Shown here: piece after piece, positions 1-5,975 of the stretch
Layout: each line of letters starts with the position of its first letter
How positions within the stretch are numbered: position 1 is the first letter of the stretch
Source of the DNA: Bacteroidota bacterium
Lineage (GTDB): Bacteria; Bacteroidota; Bacteroidia; AKYH767-A; JABDAW01
Direction of reading: 5' to 3'
Length of the DNA stretch: 9,696 bases
NCBI GenBank assembly: GCA_023251595.1
Contig: JAHEYM010000010.1
Location: forward strand, 9,920-19,615
Translations under genes and position numbers: made by a program
The notes under the pieces: generated by a model
What the model saw: only the letters and a program-made list of their open reading frames with translations
Told to the model about the DNA's origin: nothing
Databases searched by the model: none

Positions 1-286
1 ATTTAATTATAATCGGATAACTCACCGGATTTCCATTCTGATACATAAAAATAGTGCTGTCCATCCAGAGATGAGTTCCCTGATTTCCGACAATCGGTCC
101 ACTACCGGAATCTGTTAGAATAAATGTTTGTTCCTGCGGTTGATTCGCATATCTGAAAGCATCCGGTGAAGAATAACTATTCAGTGTAGTTTGCGGATCA
201 ACCCTCTGTCTGGAACAATCAGTAAATAATATAATTGCAAATAAGCTGAACAGAATTGCTGTAAAAATTTTTGAGGAGTTTTTCAT
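1..286 (-). CDS. Putative lipoprotein, N-terminal part with start of a ZU5-like module (runs off left edge)
   Basis: An ATG at 286-284 opens 95 codons with no stop before the window edge, so the C-terminus is missing. The product starts with Lys/Asn/Ser residues and a hydrophobic stretch (about residues 7-22), then Cys24 followed by a polar region: a type II (lipoprotein) signal peptide. The residues before the cysteine are F-T-D. Asp at -1 is unusual for a lipobox, so lipidation is likely but not certain. Residues about 55-95 include GPIVGNQGTHLW and QNGNPVSYPIIIK. This follows the 'G-x-x-G-T-x-(hydrophobic)...A/F-x-x-x-x-G-x-P-V' pattern that opens ZU5-like beta modules in many Bacteroidota surface proteins; that assignment is from memory of the pattern. 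The gene lies 50 bp downstream of the barrel-protein gene on the same strand, so the two are probably co-transcribed and both go to the outer membrane. Function unknown. Confidence 0.75.
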   Translation of the reverse strand, partial: MKNSSKIFTAILFSLFAIILFTDCSRQRVDPQTTLNSYSSPDAFRYANQPQEQTFILTDSGSGPIVGNQGTHLWMDSTIFMYQNGNPVSYPIIIK

Positions 287-336
287 GATGAGTGATTTTA
301 GTTTGATGATATATATACTTACGATCAATTGTTAAT

Positions 337-894
337 TTATTTATATGCAGGACAATCTCCATTGTTTTGTCTTCTGTGTCCGCCTGCAGCCGGAGGATAA
401 TACATCACCCCTACATGCAGAGCGGCCTCTTTCCAGATGGGATTATATCTCCATTCGGCGAAGGGACGCAATTGTCTTCTTCCCATTGTAACACCGACCC
501 CGGCTTCAGGAATAATGTTGAATGCTTTTGCCTTGGAATAAGCAGATTCCTGATAATTCGACCAACTATTTGCACTTCCCCCGGCAATTAAATAAGCTGT
601 GAGATTCCCGCGATACAGGATATCATAATGAAGATTCACACCGCCAAAAAATTCATGAACCGTGTTAAACGCAGGAAAGTATTGAATCTGAGGTACGATC
701 GAAAGCCTGTTTGCTGCGCGAAACGCGACCCGTAACCCTCCACCGATACCCTCTGTCTCAAAATTGTAAATTCCCGAAAGTCCGACCCCAAATTTTTCCT
801 GTGCTCCGGCCTGCTGCCCGTTTAGCAATAGGATGGAGGTCAATATTAATAAAGTTAAACTCTTCAATTTCGTCTTCAGCGAAAGTCTAATCAT
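337..894 (-). CDS. Small outer-membrane beta-barrel protein
   Basis: The 185-residue product begins with a clear Sec signal peptide: basic residues 3-11, hydrophobic 12-25, and a likely cleavage site around AGA/Q at 31-32. The mature part alternates hydrophobic and polar residues in short strands with many Gly and aromatic residues (for example FGVGLSGIYNF, GGVNLHYDILY, EAGVGVTMG, LHVGVMYYP). This is typical of an eight-stranded-type outer-membrane barrel of about 150 residues. The last strand ends near PP at 168-169 and is followed by a hydrophilic tail ending GDCPAYK, which is odd because most barrels end on an aromatic residue of the final strand. The ATG at 894 is chosen because it directly precedes the signal peptide and lies about 14 nt after a predicted transcription start. 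It is co-directional with the lipoprotein gene downstream. The exact family and function are not recognised. Confidence 0.85.
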   Translation of the reverse strand: MIRLSLKTKLKSLTLLILTSILLLNGQQAGAQEKFGVGLSGIYNFETEGIGGGLRVAFRAANRLSIVPQIQYFPAFNTVHEFFGGVNLHYDILYRGNLTAYLIAGGSANSWSNYQESAYSKAKAFNIIPEAGVGVTMGRRQLRPFAEWRYNPIWKEAALHVGVMYYPPAAGGHRRQNNGDCPAYK

Positions 895-914
895 CGGGAA
901 GTCACTGTGTTCAG

Positions 915-922
915 CAAAGATA
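915..922 (-). promoter_or_regulatory. Predicted Bacteroidota -7 promoter element for the barrel gene
   Basis: On the minus strand these bases read TATCTTTG, a perfect match to the TAnnTTTG -7 consensus of the Bacteroidota primary sigma factor. Transcription would start around 908-906, giving a leader of only 12-15 nt before the ATG at 894. No clear TTG is present at the usual distance upstream, so the -33 element is weak. The match rests mainly on the -7 element and its ideal position. Confidence 0.55.
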
Positions 923-993
923 ACGGTTTTCTGCCGGAAATACTATTCGAGATGATAAAAATCATTCCTCACTATACTAAATCTCCCCACACA

Positions 994-1013
994 TCGACTG
1001 CGCTCAGTGACCA
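994..1013. repeat. Intergenic string resembling a dispersed Bacteroidota repeat
   Basis: The bases tcgactgcgctcagtgacca lie in the divergent intergenic region. Short strings of the form 'TTCGACTGCGCTCAG...TGAC' recur between genes in many Bacteroidota genomes (from memory; only one copy is visible here). The core contains ACTG-CGCT-CAGT, a 4-bp stem with a 4-nt loop. It is more GC-rich than its surroundings. No function is assigned. Confidence 0.35.
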
Positions 1014-1055
1014 TCTGAAGAATTGTATTCTGGGAATTCGATTCAAACGATTTAG

Positions 1056-1063
1056 TACATTTA
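1056..1063 (+). promoter_or_regulatory. Possible weak -7 element for the paraslipin gene
   Basis: TACATTTA matches TAnnTTTG at all but the last position and lies about 40 nt before the ATG at 1104. No TTG lies at the expected 19-21 nt upstream; the nearest is at 1023-1025, which is too far away. It is offered only as the best candidate in this stretch. Confidence 0.22.
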
Positions 1064-1103
1064 CATCTTCAAAATGAAGTTTCACACTTAAAAACTATAC
1101 ACC

Positions 1104-1973
1104 ATGTTAACAGCATCTCCTTTCCTCATCATTGCGGCAGTCATCGTATTATTTCTGCTTAGCGGAATTAAAATTGTTCGTCCTACCCACCGCGGACTCA
1201 TAGAGCGATTCGGAAAATACAACCGTTTCGCGAATTCCGGGTTCAACTGGATTTTCCCTTTCGTCGACAAACTTTATCAGATCAACACGACTGAAAAAAT
1301 GGTCGATGCCGATCCACAGGAAATCATCACCAACGATAACCTGAATGCAAAAGTTGATGCGCAGGTTTATTTCAAAATTAATTCGGATGAATTAAGTGTC
1401 AAGAACTCACAATACAATGTGAATAATATTGAAAAACAAATTGTTGCGCTTGCAAGAACTACACTTCGAAATATTATCGGAACATTGACTTTGAAATCAG
1501 CGAACTCTGAAAGAGGAAGAATCAATAAAGAATTGCATGTTACGCTGCAAGAGGAAACAAAACATTGGGGAATCGACATCGTGCGTACTGAATTGAAAGA
1601 AATTGATCCGCCGAAAGATGTACAGGAAACGATGAATAAAATCGTGAAGGCGGAGAATGAAAAAATGGCCGCCATCGATTATGCCACGGCTATTGAGACA
1701 AAAGCAGATGGTGAAAAACGTGCAGAAATTAAAAAAGCAGAAGGGATTAAACAGGCTGCTATTTTAAAAGCAGAAGGTGATTCTCAGGCGATTCAGTTGG
1801 TGAACGAAGCAGCGGAGAAATTTTTTATCGGGAATGCGCAATTGTTAAGAAAGATTCAGGCGGTTGAAACGGCACTTTCACAAAACACAAAAATTATTCT
1901 TCCCGAAGGAAAAGAATTAATTAATGTGATCAGTGATATGGTCGGTGGCGGAATTGTTCCGATCCGTTCGTAA
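1104..1973 (+). CDS. SPFH/Band-7 domain membrane protein (paraslipin/stomatin-like)
   Basis: This 289-residue protein has the standard paraslipin layout. One N-terminal transmembrane segment spans about residues 6-25. The SPFH domain follows from residue 26, with the entry motif IVRPTHRGLIERFGKY at 24-39 and the conserved core DNLNAKVDAQVYFKI at 78-92. A helical coiled-coil region at about 180-245 is rich in Ala, Glu and Lys and includes the repeated KAEG motifs (211-214 and 222-225). A short hydrophobic tail ends in GGGIVPIRS. Family members oligomerise into rings or cages in the membrane and are linked to membrane microdomains and protease control. Many bacterial paraslipins are paired with an NfeD-family gene; none is next to this one within the window. 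It stands alone on the plus strand and converges on rseP, with only 8 bp between its stop and the ancestral rseP stop. The ATG lacks a Shine-Dalgarno sequence, which is normal for this phylum. Confidence 0.92.
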   Translation: MLTASPFLIIAAVIVLFLLSGIKIVRPTHRGLIERFGKYNRFANSGFNWIFPFVDKLYQINTTEKMVDADPQEIITNDNLNAKVDAQVYFKINSDELSVKNSQYNVNNIEKQIVALARTTLRNIIGTLTLKSANSERGRINKELHVTLQEETKHWGIDIVRTELKEIDPPKDVQETMNKIVKAENEKMAAIDYATAIETKADGEKRAEIKKAEGIKQAAILKAEGDSQAIQLVNEAAEKFFIGNAQLLRKIQAVETALSQNTKIILPEGKELINVISDMVGGGIVPIRS

Positions 1974-1981
1974 CTATATAC

Positions 1982-2068
1982 TTAATGAATCACGTGTTTC
2001 CAGATATCATTTCCGAACACGAAAACCATTAATGTGATCAGTAAAATCATTCCGACAATCTGAGCTCG
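1982..2068 (-). pseudogene. rseP: Cut-off 3' end of rseP (last transmembrane helix), in frame after a premature stop
   Basis: Directly after the in-frame TAA at 2069-2071, the same frame continues for 28 codons to a TAA at 1982-1984. These codons read RAQIVGMILLITLMVFVF followed by GNDIWKHVIH. This is the expected final transmembrane helix and tail of a Bacteroidota RseP, where the family normally has '(L)E-x-A-Q-x-x-G' leading into the fourth transmembrane segment. With the stop changed back to one sense codon (Glu would need a single base change), the product would be 438 residues, close to the normal family length of about 440. The segment is undegraded, so the stop is recent or is a sequence error. 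Confidence 0.85.
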
Positions 2069-3298
2069 TTAAAGGAATTTGTCACTTAAACGAATTCCTG
2101 TAACGACTTCGAACAATAAGAATATAACGTGCCCACCATCTAAAGCCGGTACCGGAAGTATATTCATAAATGCGAGGATCATGGAAAGTAATCCTGTGAT
2201 TTTCCAGAACCATTGCCAGTCCCAGGTTCCGCCGAATATAGTAGCAATACCGATGGGTCCCTGTACTGCATCAGACGCTTTTTCCTGTCCGCTGAAAACT
2301 TTCCCCAACCCTTTTAAATTCGAAACAACCGCTTCCCACGAATCACTTATTCCATATTTAAAAGCAGATAAAAAAGTATATTCGTGCAGCTTATATTCCT
2401 TTGGGTGGAGTGCCAATCCTAATTTTCCGTTCGTATCAACTTCTGCAGTTATCGATTTTTCTTCGGCATCACGGAGAATATTTATTTCAACCGTTTTGCC
2501 GGCGTTCTGATAGAGATGATCGCGTAAACTTCCGAAAGTAATGATCGAGTCCCCATTAATAGTTTGAATTTTATCTGTCGCCAAAAGTCCAGCTTTTTTT
2601 GCACCCCCACTCTCGGATATACTGTCAATTATATACGAGACATTGTGTTCGCCGATAAAATATCCTCTGTTTTTTTTAGTGAGGGTTTTATAGAAATTAT
2701 CGGGCACTTTAATAATTGTGTCTATTCCCTGTCTTGTGACTGTGATTTCGGCACCAAATAATGTTCTTGTTGAAATAATATCTTCGAAACGAATTACGGG
2801 TTTTCCATTTACAGCGATTATTTTATCTCCCGTCTGAAATCCGACTTTTCTTCCAAGTTCATAAGAATAAATTCCGTCTTTTATTTCTCTGACAGGCAGA
2901 TAAGCTTTATTATAGTGAAGGAGACTGAAAGAAAAAATGACAATTCCTAGCAATACATTCATCACCACCCCACCAACCATCACAATTAATCTTTGCCAAG
3001 CCGGTTTCGATCTGAATTCCCATGGCTGAGGTGGTTGTTTCATCGCTTCTTTATCCATCGACTCATCGACCATTCCCGCTATTTTTACATAGCCCCCAAA
3101 AGGCAACCAACCTATTCCATATTCAGTATCTCCTTTTTTAAATTTGAAAAGTTTAAATCCCCATGCATCGAAAAAAAGATAAAATTTTTCCACCCTTATT
3201 CCAAATGCTCTCGCAGCCATAAAATGTCCCAGTTCATGAAGCGTCACCAAAATTGCAAGCGCAGTGATAAGCTGTGCCGCCATTACTAATCCATTCAT
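2069..3298 (-). CDS. rseP: RseP site-2 zinc metalloprotease, truncated by a nonsense codon before the last transmembrane helix
   Basis: RseP cuts membrane-embedded anti-sigma factors and signal-peptide remnants inside the inner membrane. Visible here are the zinc-site motif HELGH at 21-25 in the first transmembrane helix, the membrane-edge GGYVKIAGM at 68-76, and a second hydrophobic helix at about 105-127. Two PDZ domains follow (about 135-195 and 222-290, with 'GD-K-I-x-x-(I/V)-N-G' type motifs). The third helix carries NILPVPALDGGH at 379-390, where Asp387 should be the third zinc ligand. All catalytic residues are present. The reading frame stops at residue 409, just after RLSDKFL, losing the fourth transmembrane helix encoded in frame downstream. 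The gene starts 16 nt after dxr, a pairing seen often in Bacteroidota. The ATG at 3298 was chosen; the ATG five codons later is also possible. Activity of the truncated form cannot be judged from sequence. Confidence 0.93.
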   Translation of the reverse strand: MNGLVMAAQLITALAILVTLHELGHFMAARAFGIRVEKFYLFFDAWGFKLFKFKKGDTEYGIGWLPFGGYVKIAGMVDESMDKEAMKQPPQPWEFRSKPAWQRLIVMVGGVVMNVLLGIVIFSFSLLHYNKAYLPVREIKDGIYSYELGRKVGFQTGDKIIAVNGKPVIRFEDIISTRTLFGAEITVTRQGIDTIIKVPDNFYKTLTKKNRGYFIGEHNVSYIIDSISESGGAKKAGLLATDKIQTINGDSIITFGSLRDHLYQNAGKTVEINILRDAEEKSITAEVDTNGKLGLALHPKEYKLHEYTFLSAFKYGISDSWEAVVSNLKGLGKVFSGQEKASDAVQGPIGIATIFGGTWDWQWFWKITGLLSMILAFMNILPVPALDGGHVIFLLFEVVTGIRLSDKFL

Positions 3299-3307
3299 TC
3301 TAAAATA

Positions 3308-3328
3308 TTAATTGTTAATTGTTAATTA
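3308..3328. repeat. Short 7-bp tandem repeat over the dxr stop codon
   Basis: Three consecutive near-identical 7-mers (ttaattg, ttaattg, ttaatta) span the end of dxr and the gap before rseP. The dxr stop codon lies in the second copy. Such a tract can slip during replication; here slippage would change only the last residues of Dxr or the dxr-rseP spacing. Confidence 0.6.
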
Positions 3329-4478
3329 AACTTGTGGCAAATTTTCTGGTTTCGGAATCTGTCATCACATAATCGTCGTATGTGGGTGACTTGATTTTAC
3401 TTATTTTATTTATACATTTTTCAATCAGATCTGACATTTGAAGGAATCCGATTCGTTGTTGAAGGAAAGCGGTGACAACGATTTCGTTTGCCGCGTTCAG
3501 AACACAGGGCATATTTCCTCCGACATTCATTGCCTCAACAGCGAGTGCAAGGTTACGAAAAGTTTTGAGATCAGGGGCTTCAAATGTGAGTTCGGGGTAA
3601 TTCAGGAAGTTAAACCGTGGGAAATCAGATTTCAGGCGGTTTGGATAGGACAATGCGTATTGAATCGGAAGTTTCATGTCGGGTAAGCCCATTTGTGCTT
3701 TCATGCTACCGTCGAGGAACTGAACGATAGAATGTACAATAGATTGCGGATGAACTATCACATCGATCTGATCAGGAGAAAGACCGAACAACCATTTGGC
3801 TTCAATCATCTCAAGTCCTTTGTTCATCAGCGTTGCAGAGTCGATCGTGATTTTCTTCCCCATCTCCCAATTTGGATGTCTAAGAGCTTGCTCGCTTGTC
3901 ACGGTTGAAAGAAAATCTGCTTTTTTACCTCTGAAAGGTCCCCCGGAAGCAGTGAGATAAATTTTCTCTATCGGGTTTTGCCATTCACCTGCAAGACATT
4001 GGAAGATGGCAGAATGTTCTGAGTCGATGGGAAGCAGATTCACTCCTTTTTCTTTTGCCAATTTTGTTATAAGATCACCGGCAACAACCAATGTTTCCTT
4101 ATTGGCAAGCGCGATGGTTTTGCCTGCAGAAATTGCGCTGAGTGTGGGTTTTAATCCCGCGTAGCCCACAATAGCTGTAAGCACAAGGTCAATGGAATCC
4201 ATCGTGACGATTTCAGATATCGCCTCTTTACCGGTATAGACTTTTATATTTGTGTGCGAAAGAGCATTATTAACCGCTGCATACAAACTCTCATCGCCGA
4301 TGACTACCGCATCGGGTAAAAACTCAAGTGCTTGCCGAATCAGAAGGTCAGTATTCGTCTGTGAGGTAAGAACTTCCACCCCGAAAATCTCAGAATGAGC
4401 CCGAATCACGTCAAGCGCCTGTGTACCAATAGATCCCGTTGAACCTAGAATCGCAATATTTCGTTGTCCTGAACCCAT
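3315..4478 (-). CDS. dxr: 1-deoxy-D-xylulose 5-phosphate reductoisomerase
   Basis: Dxr converts 1-deoxy-D-xylulose 5-phosphate to 2-C-methyl-D-erythritol 4-phosphate with NADPH and a divalent metal, the first committed step of the MEP isoprenoid pathway in the cytoplasm. The 387-residue length is normal and the gene is complete. The NADPH-binding GSTGSIG motif is at 12-18, and ALANKETLV is at 123-131. The metal-site signature IDSEHSA is at 151-157 with ligands Asp152 and Glu154; the third ligand is Glu223 in NKGLEMIEA. The substrate-phosphate loop TASGGPF is at 176-182, and HPNWEMGKKITIDSATLMNK is at 201-220. The start codon overlaps the stop of the GH3 gene by one base (TGATG), suggesting translational coupling. 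rseP follows 16 nt later. Assignment is very secure. Confidence 0.98.
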   Translation of the reverse strand: MGSGQRNIAILGSTGSIGTQALDVIRAHSEIFGVEVLTSQTNTDLLIRQALEFLPDAVVIGDESLYAAVNNALSHTNIKVYTGKEAISEIVTMDSIDLVLTAIVGYAGLKPTLSAISAGKTIALANKETLVVAGDLITKLAKEKGVNLLPIDSEHSAIFQCLAGEWQNPIEKIYLTASGGPFRGKKADFLSTVTSEQALRHPNWEMGKKITIDSATLMNKGLEMIEAKWLFGLSPDQIDVIVHPQSIVHSIVQFLDGSMKAQMGLPDMKLPIQYALSYPNRLKSDFPRFNFLNYPELTFEAPDLKTFRNLALAVEAMNVGGNMPCVLNAANEIVVTAFLQQRIGFLQMSDLIEKCINKISKIKSPTYDDYVMTDSETRKFATSLINN

Positions 4479-5971
4479 CAGATTGCAAATTTTATCAAAT
4501 CTACAGCAATTTTGCGATCATTTGCCAGACGGGGCATTTTATTTTGACCTCCTAGTTTGCCGATTCCCCGCATGTAGGAGATGAATGCGTCCGGTTTTAG
4601 CTGAATAACCTTCAGTGACTGAAGCACTTTGCCGGCAATCAAGTCGCGATAATAAATATTTTGGCGCTGCATTTCCTCCTCAAGTTTTTGGGTGAAGTGC
4701 TGAAGGTCTGAAGGGAGTCGTGAGAATTCGATGAACCACTCATGGTAGGGAAGGCCGGATGAAGGTGAAACTTGCGGCGCGACTGTCAGTTCGACAATTT
4801 CCGCGCCGGTCAGTCTACATGCTTCTATTACTGCCCGATCCACTTCCTCTGCAATAACATGTTCGCCAAATGCAGAAATAAAATGTTTGACACGTCCGGT
4901 TACCACGATACGATGCGGGTCTAAGCTTGTAAATCTGACTGTATCTCCCAGAGAATATGCCCAAAGACCGGCGTTGGTAGTGAGAATAATTGCATAGTTA
5001 ACTCCTAATTCCACCTCTGACAGGTTCAATCGGGGTGGGTTTGGGGTGAAGTATTCGGATGCGGGAATGAATTCGTAATAAATACCGGATTCGAGCATCA
5101 GTAGAAGACCTTCTTCTGTCCTCGTATCCTGAAAGGCAATAAATCCTTCCGAAGCAGGATATACTTCTATCGCATCAACTTCGCCACCAATACTCGTATT
5201 TAGTTTCGATTTATACGGTTCGTAATTTACCCCGCCATGAACGAACACCGTGAAATTCGGGAATAACTCCTTCACTTTCTTTCCGGTTTTATTTATCAAC
5301 CGATCAAAATACATTTGAACCCAGGGTGGGATTCCGCTTACAAGAGTCATATTTTTATTGAAGGTTTCCTCAACAATTTTATCGACTTTTTCTTCCCAAT
5401 CCTCGATACAATTGGTTTCAAAGGAAGGCATTTGATTTCGACGAAGATATCCGGGTATATGATGATTTACAATTCCTGAGAGACGTCCTGTTGAGATACC
5501 GGATATTTTTTCCAGCTCCGGACTTCCGCTCAGAAATATCATATTTCCATCGACAAATTTCGAATTTCCTGTTTCAGCTATATACATGAGTAATGCGTTT
5601 CTGGCACCGGAAATTTGACATGAGATACTTTCTCTTGTAATATTTATATATTTAATTCCTGAGGTTGTGCCCGAAGTTTTTGACAAATAAAGTGGTTGGC
5701 CCGGCCAGAGAATGTTTTTTTCACCCGATTTAATTCTTTCCATGTACGGACGGAGATCTTCATAATCATTAATCGGCACTCTGTATTTAAAATCATCGTA
5801 AGTCTGAATTTCGTTGAAATGATAATCTTTTCCGAATGCAGTATCAGAGCCTTTTTTCAGCAATTTTAGGAGAAGTACTTCCTGATTATGTAGAGAATCT
5901 TTATTCCACGCACGAATTCTTGAACGAGTGAGTCTAGCAAAGGGAAGACTAAGTACTGATTTAACCGACAT
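4478..5971 (-). CDS. GH3-family acyl-adenylate/amide synthetase-like protein
   Basis: The 497-residue product matches the GH3 fold, the family named after plant auxin-responsive enzymes that adenylate a carboxylic acid and join it to an amino acid. The ATP-binding loop SKTSGTTSGIKYIN is at 97-110, the YPASEGFIAFQ motif at 271-281, the YSLGDTVRF motif at 339-347, and the hinge region TGRVKHFISAFGEHV at 358-372. No signal peptide or membrane segment is evident, so it should be cytoplasmic. GH3 homologues are frequent in Bacteroidota but their substrate is unknown; plant-hormone chemistry should not be assumed. It begins 4 nt after dinD, and an AAAAGGA sequence within the last dinD codons could serve as its ribosome site. 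Its stop overlaps the dxr start. That coupling suggests a conserved role near isoprenoid or envelope metabolism, which is inference. Confidence 0.92.
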   Translation of the reverse strand: MSVKSVLSLPFARLTRSRIRAWNKDSLHNQEVLLLKLLKKGSDTAFGKDYHFNEIQTYDDFKYRVPINDYEDLRPYMERIKSGEKNILWPGQPLYLSKTSGTTSGIKYINITRESISCQISGARNALLMYIAETGNSKFVDGNMIFLSGSPELEKISGISTGRLSGIVNHHIPGYLRRNQMPSFETNCIEDWEEKVDKIVEETFNKNMTLVSGIPPWVQMYFDRLINKTGKKVKELFPNFTVFVHGGVNYEPYKSKLNTSIGGEVDAIEVYPASEGFIAFQDTRTEEGLLLMLESGIYYEFIPASEYFTPNPPRLNLSEVELGVNYAIILTTNAGLWAYSLGDTVRFTSLDPHRIVVTGRVKHFISAFGEHVIAEEVDRAVIEACRLTGAEIVELTVAPQVSPSSGLPYHEWFIEFSRLPSDLQHFTQKLEEEMQRQNIYYRDLIAGKVLQSLKVIQLKPDAFISYMRGIGKLGGQNKMPRLANDRKIAVDLIKFAI

Positions 5972-5975
5972 GCTT

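Noticed and set aside
367..591. Plus-strand open frame opposite the barrel gene
   Set aside because: Antisense shadow of a gene with a clear signal peptide and barrel pattern; Cys- and Ser-rich nonsense-like translation.
1067..1079. Small hairpin cttca-aaa-tgaag upstream of paraslipin
   Set aside because: A 5-bp AT-rich stem is too weak and too common to support a terminator or operator.
2069..2071. Reassigned TAA codon (alternative genetic code)
   Set aside because: TAA is the normal stop of several intact genes here (paraslipin, barrel protein, dxr, dinD, kinase), and no other gene contains an internal TAA.
2079..2510. 143-codon open frame on the plus strand
   Set aside because: It lies fully antisense to rseP, whose motifs are unmistakable, and its translation shows no family resemblance.
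4496..4503. TAGATTTG on the minus strand as a separate dxr promoter
   Set aside because: It matches the -7 consensus, but there is no TTG at the right distance. A lone match of this kind is expected several times in the window, and dxr is coupled to GH3 by overlapping codons.
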